From NCBI GenBank assembly GCA_945643635.1, contig CALZFC010000013.1, forward strand, positions 582,501-646,500: 64,000 nucleotides of DNA, in the 5' to 3' direction. The notes under the pieces are model-generated. The model saw only the letters and a list, made by a program, of their open reading frames with translations, did not search any database and was not told the origin of the DNA. Positions 41,149 to 50,519 of the stretch are shown here, piece by piece (the first letter of the stretch is position 1; each line of letters begins with the position of its first letter). This stretch comes from Allodiplogaster sudhausi. Its lineage: Eukaryota > Nematoda > Chromadorea > Rhabditida > Diplogasteridae. A program made the translations under genes and the position numbers.

Positions 41149-41477
41149 CGAGAGTGGAAAAGAAAGAGAGAGAGGAAGAGAGTGAGAGAGAGAGAGAGAG
41201 ATTAAGTAAGGAACGAGAAAGCGTCCAAGAGAAAGAGAGATATTGAGAGTTTCAACCAAAAAGGCATCATGCCTCATCCTGCGAATCATCCATCAAAATT
41301 AGCCTCGCCCTGATGTACCCTCAGTGGGAAGCGGACTAGCGAGTGATGGAGAGCGAGTGAGAGATAGAGAGAGAGGAATAGAGAAGGAAGGCAGTTAGAG
41401 AGAGGTATAGTGTGAAGCGAGAGATAGAGAGATATATATAGAGAGCAAGATAAAGCGTTACTGATAGGTAGGCAGAG

Positions 41478-41519
<42 letters not shown>

Positions 41520-42128
41520 AGAATGTAGTTCATAATCTAATGACGTCACAATTGCCAGATCCCTTTATCGTCATCCCGAGAGAGCGAGAGAGGGATAGAG
41601 GGAGGAGAGAAAGAGACAGTCGGAAGATTGGTCAAGAGCATGTGACAATTTCAGCCCACAGCAGAGAATGATAACGCGTAACAATTCGGGGATCTTTGAA
41701 AAGTTAACGATCGTCGCAGAAATGTGTGCGCATAATCAATTAAGAAGATTGATTTGATTTTTTTTTAAAAATATTTATCGATTTAGATCCATTAAGAGTT
41801 ACTCATGAACATGAATGCTATTCGTAGGCGAGATGAATGCAAATAGAATTATATACCTTTTTGGAATCAGTTGACGAAGTCCACTTCATGGCGACTTGTT
41901 CTTTTTGCCCCTTTTAGGCAGTAAATAACAGAGTACAGTGGAATCGAGCTGACTTTTAAGGAAGAAGAAGAAGAAAATGACTCGACAAAATACTTGCTAA
42001 TTTTCACTCTCGTTCCCTTCAGCCATCTACCTCGGCTTTCTGGCAGTCGAAGATCAGCGCACGGCCGACGAGTACTTTCGATTCGCGGTCGACTGGCAGA
42101 CGGGCATCGGATGCGCGGCAGCAGGGTA

Positions 42129-42162
<34 letters not shown>

Positions 42163-45100
42163 TGAAAGAGAGATAGAGTGAAAGAGAGAGAGAGAGAGCG
42201 CGAGCGAGAGCGGGAGAGAAAGAGAGAGAGAGTGAAAGAGAGAGAGAGATAGAGTGAAAGAGAGAGAGAGTGAACATTTGTATATTATTCTTTCCCGACA
42301 ATTTTTGCTTATTCATTTTTCTGCTTCATATTCAAATCGATATGTTTTGTCATTCAGCTTTCTTTGCGTGTTCTCCTCAATTCTGTCCATTCTCTCGATG
42401 TTTTTCATCGCCTTCGAGATCACGTACACGACTACGTTGGTTTTTATTTTGTCTTTAATATTTTTCATATATAGGTATCTAAGACTGCATTTATTTCATT
42501 AAAATTATCTATAATACGCGATTTATTATTTTATTATTATTTATTGTATATTATTACTATTTTTATTTTTAGGTTTATTAAAGTAATCTATCAATTAAAG
42601 CCAGTCCGTCTACGGCCGCAAGATTTCGTTCTCGTTCTGCGTCGGCTGCTCCGTCTTCTCGTATCTCTTCTCCGCTCTCATGGCCGCCCTTCCACTCGTC
42701 GGCGTCTCGTCGTACGCCAAGACGGCCACATGTCTGCCACTCTTCATTGACGACACGATTGACAGGGTATGTGCGTGGCCGATTGGTAGAGCGCGCCAAT
42801 CTAGCAGCCAAGTGGTTGCTGGTACGATTCCGCGCCATGTAATATCTCTCGTTGTTTAAAGATCTACATCGTCGTCGTTCTCCTCCTCGTCGTGCTCGCG
42901 TCTGCCGGAATGGCCGCGTGCTACGGACTCATCTTTCGCGTTCTCCTCGATCCCAAGACGCCGAATAGGTATGTAATGATAACAATGTAATGTTATATGT
43001 GTGCAAAATACAAAAAAAATTATCTTTTTTGAGGAAAAAAAGTGGAGAATTCTTAGTAACTGATTATGCTTGCAAATAAGCATTCTCTAACCACAAGCAT
43101 GAAACAAAATGATTCTTAAGTATTAAGAATACTCATACTGCTTGGAACTAATTGCGAAAATTTTTCTAATATTTTGGAATAATGCGAAAAAGTAATTTTC
43201 AGACCTGAAGACACGCACATCATCATGAAGTTCCTTCTGATGATCGTTACGGATCTCATCTGCTGGATGCCATCGGCGTTTCTTGGTTTGGTGGCCACTG
43301 TAAACTTTATTTAAAAAATAATTAAACTACAAATTATTTTATATGAAATGAAAAGCGCTATATATTTGCTGGTAGAAGATTGTTATTGACCAACATCTTT
43401 TAGACATGTAAAAAGAAACCAATTATTCTATCCATAGGTAGGTAAAAAAAACATCTCTATGGTTTTAAATATACAAGAAGATAATGTGGAGATTTTAATG
43501 AGCAACATAATTAATTAATTGTTGTAGTTAACTAATTAAATTCCGGATCCGGCTGAGAAAATGAGGGAAATTTTTTTATTAATAGATAAAACGAATTTTG
43601 AAGGCGTCGTCGCGGCGCTCGGCTACCCGCTCATCTCGATTTCGGTGGCGAAGATTCTCATCGTCTGCTTCTTCCCGCTCAACACTTTCACGAATCCGTT
43701 CCTCTACGTCTTTCTCACAAAGGTTTGAGAGAACTAGTTATGTCTTTAATTAATTTAAAAAAATTTGCCAATAACAAACATTAATCTCAAAAAAAGGAAA
43801 GCACTAATTTTTTTACACTGATACGACTATTTGTTCTGTCATTAGGTCCCCAACGCAGAAATTAGCACACACCCACACCGGTGGTTTTGTGCGGAGGTTG
43901 TACTATTAAAGTTCCTTTTCGATTTACCATTTCGGTAGTTGGATGGACCGTTTTTGAAGCAAATCAAATCTAGTTTATGTTTAGGCAAATACCGGTTTGA
44001 AAGTACTCTGCCAAATTGATGTTGATGACGTCACCTTCATAAATTTACAGGTGATTCAGCGAAAAGTGAAGAAGCGCGCGCTTCCCGTCATTCGCCGTCT
44101 CGCGCACACTCCTTCGAATACACTTCAGTGGGCATACATCTTAATTTTTTTTTGTTTTAAATATAGCTTTTTTAAACAACTATTTGCTTGGTGATTCAGT
44201 TCGATAGTTGAAAAACTTTCGGTGTGCCTTTCGGGAACTTCAGACAGTAAACCTACGATAGCACTATTAAAAAAATTGCACACTGTTTCTTAATTTCCCA
44301 GACCAACATTTCAAATGTTGAGGTGGTCATCACACGATTTTCATTCATAATAATGTTACTGTTACACTTGTACTGTAATTATTCACTGTGATTTTTATCA
44401 TTGACTATAAAAACAATCTTGGCGAAAATGCCTATGTTTCATATGTAGCATAAAACTCATATTTTTCAGTTCACTCTCCAATCTGTACCAAGCGAACGCG
44501 CCTGGTGACGGTGGAGGCGGCGGCTGTAATGGCGGGAATATGGCCAAGCGACGCGGTCGCGACGCGGTCATCGACAGCGGAGACGAAGCACAATACGCGC
44601 TGCTGCAGAGCTCACCGACGCAGGTTCCTATTCAACTTATCTTTCTTACAATTACATTTCTCGTAATAATATTTTTGCCTCCGGGAGGCCCAAAATCAGG
44701 GTGGACAGGTAAAGTATCGCTATTTATAATGAGAATTATCGATCATTTTTCAACTAATCATTCTTTCAATTAGCATCTAATTAGTATAACCTGCGTAATT
44801 TTTACTTTTAAGCATAATTCTATAATTTTTTTAATGATAAAAAAGTTTTATAAAACTGGTTAGTAATTACCTTTGTCCTTTGACTACAGTATACTCGCAC
44901 GACGTACGTCAGCGACACGCCTCGCGGCAGCTCGAGCGCGAGCGAGCGAGAGGCGGAGAGTCTGCTCGCGAACGGGAGACCGAGGTTAGCACGCCAAGAC
45001 AGGATCTAAAAGCAGGAAAGAAATCATTACTTGTAATCACATCCTAACCCTATGGCAGGCGGATTTCCTCCGTAAATAATTGTTTAAAATGAATCATTTC

Positions 45101-46564
45101 ATCAACTTTGATTTTCTGTGCTATCCGTGACGAATAATCAGTTGACCAAAAGTCGCGGCAATTCCATTAACAGAACCTCTGATTCCTCCTACATTACAAC
45201 ACCCGCCCCCTATCCCAATTATAGAATCTCGTCTCCAATCCCAATAATAGAAGCCCCGACTCGTATCCCAATAATAGACCCACACCTCCTTCCTCTCCAG
45301 ACTCTACATCTCGCGCGTCACGTTCGTGCCGACGCCGTGCGCCTACTCGACGATCCCGGCTGCTGCTTCTGCCTCGCGGCGGCCTCTCCCGCCATTCATG
45401 ACGACTGTTCCGGTTCCGTCTTCAGCTTCATCCCAAGCCTCCTCCTCACAACAACAACAGGCGACCGGGAGAAGACGATCACTCGGCATTCTCAAGAAGG
45501 TCTCCGCGCTTCCGGAGGTGAGCAGAGACCCGAGAGCTGACCAAAAAATCTGGCACTTGAATTCGCGCCTCTGCCTGGCATAAGTGCGAAAGTGCATGTG
45601 TGTGATTTAGAGAGACGCCAATGGTCAGGAAGCGTGAAATAGGCTACGAGCTCCTTTAATAATTATACGCCAAATATGTTGAGCGAAAAAAAAATTATTC
45701 AAAATATCGATTTATATAATGATTTTGTTGTAAATTATTAATAAGTTATAAGAAAAAAAATTATAGTTAATTAATTAATTAAAAAAACTTGTAAAATTCT
45801 TCTCCTAAAAGGTCTCCGATCTCTCCGAGCATTCGTCCGAGTCTCATCACGAGCATGTCATCAGTGCACCGGCACCCCAACGCGCGTATTGCGAGCTGGT
45901 TAGGCGCACGCCTAAATAGCTTAAGACTTTCGAACTTAAGTGACCTTAGCCTTAGCTCCCTAAGGTTATTCCTTAATTGAACTTAATCCTAAGGTCCGTC
46001 CTCATCGTTGTCGCCTCGAACGACGGCCAGCGTCGTCGATTCTCGACTCGGGACGCGGCAGTCTTGCGTCCATATCGACGGTTCGAAGAGATTTTCTGTC
46101 ATTTACTAAGGATCACTCGGATAATGAAGACACTCTTGGGCGCACTAAAATTCAAACACATTACAATTGGAAACGCACTAAAATTCTTCTTCCTATTTTA
46201 GCGTGACACGCACAGCGTGCATGTGATGCTGCCGACCGGCGATGACGATGTCTCCGAGGACGAGGCCGTCTCTGGTGGCGCTATTTCCGGTGCGTCATCT
46301 ACCGTAGCCCTCCTGGCATCGCGCCAAGAGACGAGCACAGAAGAGGCGAGCGAGGAGAGAGGAGGAGGAATCGTCAGAAGCAGCAACAAAAGGCATCACT
46401 ACGCCGATGATGAAGGGCCGCCTTTTACGTCGTTGCCACCGAGACTTTACGGCCCCGGCCCTGGCCCAGGGCCCCGCCGGCTCCACAACGTCGCGCAACA
46501 CGCGCACGCCGCGTACGCGCGACAACCAACCACAGGGGAAAGGCCGAGACTGTTCACGCTTTAG
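23298..46564 (+). CDS. fshr-1: leucine-rich-repeat GPCR, glycoprotein-hormone-receptor type (FSHR-1-like)
   Basis: Twenty-five exons whose phases join into one frame of about 1,044 residues. Exon 1 (23,298-23,444) has a signal peptide (MPKPPITRAHLSILMLTSSS then poly-Leu). Exon 2 (24,241-24,407) is a Cys-rich LRR cap. LRR exons: 24,863-24,934, 26,553-26,627, 37,224-37,350, 37,626-37,714, 37,816-37,890 and 38,115-38,166. Hinge: 38,483-38,599 (TYPHHCCLFK), 39,025-39,183 (Lys/Glu/Arg-rich), 39,274-39,397 and 39,680-39,806 (CSPEPDAFNPCENIVG, the glycoprotein-hormone-receptor hinge signature). Transmembrane exons: 40,209-40,363, 42,023-42,125, 42,358-42,435, 42,601-42,766, 42,862-42,968, 43,203-43,285 and 43,604-43,722 (NPFLY in TM7). 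Tail: 44,051-44,127, 44,470-44,623, 44,890-44,984, 45,301-45,517, 45,812-45,898 and 46,202-46,564. It is a plasma-membrane receptor expected to signal through G proteins. The TM3 end reads FEITYTT where an ERW-type motif sits in vertebrates. The symbol follows the C. elegans orthologue and rests on these motifs only. Confidence 0.9.
23818..23868. repeat. (GA)n microsatellite in LGR intron 1
   Basis: About 50 bp of GAGAGA with two interruptions. Confidence 0.9.
24415..24600. promoter_or_regulatory. cluster of ATCGAT / ATTAAT motifs in LGR intron 2
   Basis: Within about 110 bp (24,490-24,600) there are at least five ATCGAT palindromes, interleaved with ATTAATTGAT repeats. ATCGAT is the core recognised by CUT/ONECUT homeodomain proteins, so this could be an intronic enhancer. 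It may equally be a simple AT-rich repeat that happens to contain the motif. Confidence 0.3.
25200..26550. repeat. CT-rich tracts in LGR intron 3, with a duplicated flank
   Basis: CT runs at 25,200-25,310, 25,780-25,875, 26,020-26,155 and 26,330-26,545. The segment AACAATATTCAATCGACAACC, GCTGGATTTCA occurs twice (about 25,897-25,930 and 26,176-26,212), each directly after a CT run, so repeat and flank duplicated together. A TTTATCTCTCACTCTCTTTT unit is also repeated (26,422 and 26,493). Confidence 0.75.
27032..27275. repeat. left subterminal repeat zone of the CACTA-like element
   Basis: Seven or so copies of TGTGACAT or its inverse ATGTCACA, often paired as palindromes (for example TGTGACACGGGATGTCACA), plus TGTGACGC and a hairpin around GTACCGATTTTACTTCGGTAC. 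Such zones bind the accessory transposition protein in plant CACTA elements. Confidence 0.7.
27808..30794 (-). CDS. second gene of the CACTA-like element, unknown function
   Basis: Begins MRLTILLEAGAPEPECLGEE (ATG 30,792-30,794) and continues through exons I can pick out by frame and splice sites: SLEVNHTQIV near 30,200, KCSFEKLLVGKQGAPFLKRL at about 29,740-29,930, QDAFIDSHKGLVECRVRRVR at about 29,340-29,518, SQRALRVISEAKRRSLVEAN at about 28,690-28,840, TFEFLLNMLALFEHTD at about 28,430-28,530, QPVIVAYGDVSAKFIIALEG at about 28,140-28,225, and the last exon SGDLAHALLSYLACFWLFDL to the stop at 27,808. The layout resembles the large uncharacterised proteins with such C-termini that occur beside related transposases in fish and cnidarian genomes. 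I do not assign a domain. It starts about 150 bp after the transposase stop, so the two may be co-transcribed. Confidence 0.6.
30946..36215 (-). CDS. CACTA-like transposase with N-terminal C2H2 zinc fingers
   Basis: Supported exons on the minus strand: about 36,130-36,215, 35,850-35,940, 35,597-35,670, 35,257-35,362, 34,688-34,752 (HTDRKPFRCDICSK, half a C2H2 finger), 33,517-33,694 (CPADVCEEELPTLAHLKRHC and YHCRFCSSEFGRFQAWRVH), 32,876-33,450 (acidic, SSDSDGAMDVDVADN), 32,589-32,821 (LLPIVVYLDDVCPGSG), 32,462-32,534 and 30,946-32,379. The core reads PLLESFK, LNVLYENGI, LHSVLGDNLALNQV, GGFPCRHC. In order and spacing this parallels plant TNP2/Transposase_21 proteins (PLIDEL..L...G...D.P....PC..C). 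The first exons are the least certain. DNA-cleaving transposase of the host element; catalytic acids cannot be named by eye. Confidence 0.7.
33740..34680. other. large intron of the transposase gene
   Basis: AT-rich. The motifs CAGTTGTAAC/GGTTACGGTAGTT with GCCCAGAAA recur at about 33,985-34,045, 34,105-34,165, 34,370-34,420 and again at 34,890-35,030, so the intron is built of diverged tandem repeats. No coding signal. Confidence 0.5.
36395..36566. repeat. right subterminal repeat zone of the CACTA-like element
   Basis: Copies of TGTCACAT and TGTGACAT-type motifs (ATGTCACATTTT, ATGTGACATCC, TTGTCACAATT, GTGTCACATTTTTGGTCACAA, GCGTCACATTT) mirror the left end. Confidence 0.7.
36620..37220. 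other. intron DNA between the transposon and LGR exon 5
   Basis: No gene, repeat or RNA that I can support. Confidence 0.4.
37362..37440 (+). other. tRNA-like sequence in an LGR intron
   Basis: TTGGCCTGGTGGTTAGTGG resembles a pol III A box/D arm and GGGATCGGTTCCACTTGG a B box/T arm, about 40 nt apart, just downstream of a splice donor. The stems do not pair well enough for a working tRNA; a tRNA-derived SINE relic is more likely. Confidence 0.35.
38602..38755. repeat. GA-rich tract following an LGR donor
   Basis: GAGAGA/GAAAGA run starting immediately after GTAG of exon 38,483-38,599. Confidence 0.9.
39488..39678. repeat. tandem repeat of GATCTACATTTATTTTT type
   Basis: About eight imperfect copies of a 20-25 bp unit leading up to the acceptor of exon 39,680. 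Confidence 0.75.
40370..40495. repeat. 25-bp tandem repeat plus duplicate of a TM1 exon end
   Basis: GAATTCAGAGAGGACCGTG occurs three times with a 25-bp period (40,380-40,440). Then 40,456-40,495 repeats the last 37 or so bases of exon 40,209-40,363 and its GTAG donor (CATGTTCAATCTCTCCTTTG, CGAACGCGCTCTCAGGTAG). Confidence 0.85.
40713..41640. repeat. series of GA-rich tracts in the TM1-TM2 intron
   Basis: GA runs at 40,713-40,873 (with a GAGAGTGAGATGAGCGAGAG unit repeated four times), 41,100-41,235, 41,345-41,520 and 41,580-41,620. All purine on the plus strand. Confidence 0.85.
42131..42275. repeat. GA-rich tract following an LGR donor
   Basis: Starts within a few bases of the GTAAGA donor of exon 42,023-42,125. 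Confidence 0.9.
42767..42861 (+). other. 95-bp LGR intron consisting largely of a tRNA-like sequence
   Basis: Between TM exons 42,601-42,766 and 42,862-42,968 the intron reads GTATGTGCG then TGGCCGATTGGTAGAGCGC (A-box/D-arm-like) and GGTACGATTCCGCGCC (B-box/T-arm-like). Cloverleaf stems are only partly formed. It may be an intron created or filled by a tRNA-derived SINE. Confidence 0.45.
45899..45990 (+). other. palindrome over a splice donor and CTTAAG-rich repeats
   Basis: The donor GTTAGG of exon 45,812-45,898 is part of the palindrome TTAGGCG-CA-CGCCTAA (45,900-45,915). Downstream, CTTAAG, CCTTAG, CCTAAGG and CCTTAATT repeat to about 45,990. Confidence 0.55.
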
Positions 46565-47320
46565 TTTTTTTTGATTTTGTTAGTAACAAAAAATATATTT
46601 TATATCTTCATGTTGTTTGTTATATATAGTGAGTGTATTGTACAGTAATAAGGAAAGTTTCACTGATGAATCTATTGCTCATTGCTCTTCTCAAGCACAA
46701 ATTAAACACATGTATTAACTGCTTTTGATTGCCTTGTGAACAATATCTCTTGCACTGCTCAATACGTTGTTGTTAATATTGTCTATTGTTGCGATGATAT
46801 TAATTCTTTGTTCTCACAATTCGGCGCCAAATTTCCGTGCTGTCTACACTTTGGAGATCTCTTGAATTATTTTATAATACCCTTTGTTTCAAACAGCAAA
46901 TCTGAACGATGGAAAACTGTTTACTCTGGCTCACTGTGATAAATACTCTGGCTCACTGTGATAATTTTTGATTGCCAATTTTGAAAAATTCTAAAAGTTG
47001 CCGTCGAAACTTTACAATTTAATGAGACTTAAATCCATTTTCACTTTACTTTCTACACTATTAAGAGGCCAACTTTATACATACGTGGAGAAACGGATTG
47101 GTGAGGTCTTTGGTGGTTAAAAGCAGACAATGAGAAAATTAGGAGCGGAGAGAGAGGTGCTCCGCTATTTGAGGAAGCCTATGAAAAACATCGAATAATG
47201 AAATATGTACGACTGACAACACTGAACAGCAAATATTTCTATGCCAACTTTTGATGTCTTCTTTTTCTGAATGCTGTGTTATCTAGAGTTATCTAAAAGT
47301 CGACTGTAATTTATTTACTG
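46565..47320. other. region downstream of the LGR gene, no gene seen
   Basis: AT-rich. AATATATTTT at 46,593 could serve as poly(A) context but no clear AATAAA is seen close to the stop. A short direct repeat, ACTCTGGCTCACTGTGATAA, occurs at 46,922 and 46,944. Confidence 0.45.
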
Positions 47321-47322
47321 GT

Positions 47323-47500
47323 ACACACAAAAAAAAATTGTTTGAAACAACATTGTTTGGTGCACGACATTGTTTGGTGTTTGATGAATTGTTTGAAACA
47401 ACAATTGTTTCAAGAAAATTGTTTGGGTTATCAAACAATTTGTTTTACAAATTTGCACGCTATCCAGTCCGAGGCAATTGTTTGGATTGTTTTACATTTT
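47323..47500. repeat. TTGTTTG/CAAACAA motif cluster behind a CACACA terminus
   Basis: From CACACAAAAAAAAA (47,323) about nine copies of TTGTTTG or its inverse follow, some as palindromes (TTGTTTGAAACAA). The flank upstream (TCTAGAGTTATCTAAAAGTC, GACTGTAATTTA) recurs at 50,346-50,386 without the cluster, so the cluster marks an insertion boundary. It resembles the end of a CACTA-like element; I could not find the other end. Confidence 0.45.
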
Positions 47501-47799
47501 TACGGTATTTAGCGGGATGATCGTAAACAACTAATTAACGGACGGAGAAAAGAATGTTTCAAACTTTTACTACGAGATCTAATTAAAAGCTTGTTTTTGT
47601 TGTTGCCCGTGTTTGTTTTAGTTCTTTTTTATTTGATAAGAATATTTCAGCAGCGAAGGTAACGGGTGCTGCTCCTTGTCGGGCGGTGCGAACGCGGGCT
47701 GTTGGCCTGGAAGGATCTCGTAGGAGTTGCCATTTGTGAGGTGGGCAATCCGTGATTGTTCTTATTTTGAGAACAAGTAGGATGTATTTCACATGTGGA

Positions 47800-48530
47800 A
47801 CTCTATTTCTCTTCGGTTTGAACAGTTTTGTAAAGATGCTTTCTATTTGAAACAGTTAAACCGATCCGTTTGAATGGTTTTTTTTATTCGGGAGTTTTAG
47901 CTTGGTAATGGGATTACATTATGTGAATGACGTGTCTTTTCTTGTAGTTTGGAGTATTTCCTGGTATCTGAGGCCCTTTCGCGTCTTTGGAACGCTCGGA
48001 GTCTCATCAGCTTGCCCTTCCAGGTTTTCTTGTCGATTCTTTTTTTAAATTATTATTATTATCATTAGCTTGAGTATGCAAAGCCTATTTCTCTTTCTTT
48101 TTATGCTTTCTATTTGAAACTGATTAAACCAATCCATTTGATTCTTTTCTTTTTATTTCGGGAGTTTTGTCTTAATAATGTGATTACGAATGTCATTTCA
48201 TTTCTTGCAGTGCGGAGTAGTTGACAGGTCTCGGAGCGCGGTTCGCGTTTTGAGACTCGCGGAGTCTCTTCAGCTTGCTTTGACAGGTTTTCGAGTAGTT
48301 TTTTTTAAAATTATTTTGCTTGAGCCTTTTTCTCTTTATTTTTTATGCTTTCTATTTGAACCCGTTCAAACCGATCCGTTTGAATCTTTTGTTTTATTTC
48401 GGGAGTTTTAGCTTAGTAATGTGATTTCATTAAGTGAATGACGTCTTTTTCTTGCAGTTCAGTGTTCTTGCCAGATCTCTGACGCCCCCCTTGCGTCTTT
48501 GAAACGCGCGGAGTCTTTTTGAGGTTTTTC
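47800..48530 (+). repeat. three diverged 240-270 bp tandem units with exon-like cores
   Basis: TTTCTATTTGAA, AACCGATCCGTTTGAAT and TTTCGGGAGTTTTAGCTTAG recur near 47,842, 48,108 and 48,351. Each unit contains a TTCTTG(T/C)AG acceptor-like site, a 65-80 bp GC-richer core (GCGTCTTTG, CGCGGAGTCT) and a G/GTTTTTCG-like donor. The cores share no common open frame, so coding is doubtful; they could be exons of a non-coding RNA. Confidence 0.45.
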
Positions 48531-48755
48531 GAATCGATTATTTTTTTAAATTATTATTAATTTTCTTAATTTTTATTTTAATAGGGATCCTTCTTGAAAG
48601 TTGAAACAATTAATTGAAATTTTAAAATTAATTGAGCTGGGTTTGTTGAATTAAAGTAATTACTTTACATTAGAGAGATGCCGCGTCCAGTGGGAATATG
48701 CTGATCCTTTTTTGTTGACGTGTTCACCAGAATGCATGTTCCATGAGTTGCTGAT

Positions 48756-48857
48756 TGCAGCGAATACGCTGTCGCGCTGGCTTCTCTCTCCAACCTCCGA
48801 GACTACACTTCTGCTTCCAACCGCGCCCGAGCAGCTTCTCTTCCACCTTGGCTACGG
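48756..48857 (+). other. possible isolated exon
   Basis: Bounded by TTGCAG and G/GTAAACG. One frame reads EYAVALASLSNLRDYTSASN and stays open. No match to a family that I recognise, and the linking exons are unknown. Confidence 0.25.
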
Positions 48858-49169
48858 TAAACGAAGTGTTAGCAATTACAGTAAACTTTATCGTAAAGGA
48901 TTGTAAGGGATTTTCCGGGTTAATTTTATTCTGCTTTCTGTTTAAGCTGAATTCTTTGTGCATCTCATTTTTAGTAATTAACGCTGTGAAACATTATGCG
49001 GCTTTTTTAAGGAGTACTAGTGTGCATTATACACTAGTATTCCTGAACTTTTTTTCTAACTCCCGTAGTAAGCAGATTGTCCCCAGTATTTCGCCGTAGC
49101 TTTCTTTTAAACAAATTTTCTTTTTTCTCTCTATCGCTTTCTCTCTCGTTCTAACACTTACTCGCTGGA

Positions 49170-50150
49170 GCTCTGATTTGGGCTCTTTGGCGACTTTGAG
49201 GGGTTGCAACTTTTTTTGTAGGAAAGCTATGGCGATGAAAAAAATAGTGTCGGGTAGCCCGTTCAAAAATGAATATGATTCCTGGAGTTGAGATCATTTC
49301 GAGTTTTGGTAGATCAGTGGGAGGCCGCCGCGCAAACCATACCCTTTTGGGGTACTTTTTGAGAGGGTATTTGCCTCTCGGAATCTACAAAGTCCGCTTT
49401 TGATTAAACTGAATGCGATTGTAGAGTTTTTGACGGCGCATCTTTTAATACCATAATTATCAACTTTTGGACACTAGAAGTTGTAGATATTATCGATTGA
49501 AGGGTCAAATTTTTTTTGTTAGGAGCGAACTTTCTAAAATTCATATCTTTATGAATAGGGAAGGTAGAGGGATGAGAGTTTTAGAATCACGCAGAGGTTC
49601 AAGAGAGCTTTAATATGAGTATACATAGGTTAGGGTGGGTTATCATTAAAGTGCCCTGCCAGGGCCGTAAAATCTGAAATTTTTGGAAGCCACTTTGAGC
49701 CACCGTTTCTTCGTGATAGTTAAAGGTCTTGCCACAGATTACATATCATTCTGTAGCTCTCGTGATGGCGAACAACTTTCTCATACAAAACATTTTGATA
49801 TTTCGATGTTTTTGATCTACTTTTGGGGTCAGAATGTTCAGGCCACTATTTCGGCCTTACCTATAACTGACACTTTTTGGCGCATATTTGATTTATTGTA
49901 GAGTCTAAAATTATCTATCGAATGATAGGTAGATCATTGGATTTGATCCAGGCATATTCGAGATATGATTTATTTTGTGGCTTTTTGGGCTATTTTCTCT
50001 CCACATCGAAACTCATGGGTCGCAGGTTCGAATCCGCGCGCGCGCATACTCTTTTGCGCGCTTTTGTATGACTCCTGAGTATTTTAAAAGAGTGATATCG
50101 CATAGTAAAGACTCCAAGCTTTCTAATGAGCTTAAATTCAAAGGCCCAGA
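49170..50150. repeat. 0.9-kb dispersed repeat, copy 1
   Basis: Nearly colinear with 50,520-51,480: shared blocks include AATATGATTCCTGGAGTTGA, AAGTGCCCTGCCAGGGCCGT, TTCTCATACAAAA and TCGAAACTCATGGGTC. Ends in CAGGTTCGAATCCGCGCGCG, a good pol III B-box look-alike. No coding frame. Confidence 0.85.
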
Positions 50151-50272
50151 TAGTCCAGTAGCGCCGCTAGAATAGACTTTTGACCCTTTAGAGCCATATT
50201 TTAACACTTAGAGCCAACTAACAACCCTTAGAACCAGATAAAAAACGTTTGGATAAATTTTTTTATCGGGAA

Positions 50273-50343
50273 ATGGCCTCCGGGGCGATAGCCCCGGTGG
50301 CCATTGACCGGGCCAAAGGCCCGTAGCGTGACAAAGTCACGCT
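50273..50343. other. three perfect consecutive hairpins
   Basis: ATGGCC-TC-CGGGGC-GATA-GCCCCG-GT-GGCCAT (50,273-50,304), CGGGCC-AAA-GGCCCG (50,309-50,323) and AGCGTGAC-AAA-GTCACGCT (50,325-50,343) stand end to end between the two copies of the 0.9-kb repeat. They could be a transposon terminus or a structured RNA. Confidence 0.7.
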
Positions 50344-50519
50344 AGTCTAGAGTTATATAAAAGTCGACTGTAATTTATCGGCTGGTATAGCGCGGAGCGG
50401 TGTAGCGGGCGCGGGGGTTGAGATACGGGGAAGCGGTTTTTTGCGGATTATGGAATAGTATCTGGGCTACAAGAATATATGGGTTTCAAAAAATTAGGAT
50501 TCTTTAAAACTTTGGTCGG

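Noticed and set aside
50013..50050. Functional tRNA from the B-box-like GGTTCGAATCC
   Set aside because: No A box or pairing acceptor/anticodon arms at the required distance, and the second repeat copy has mutated it.
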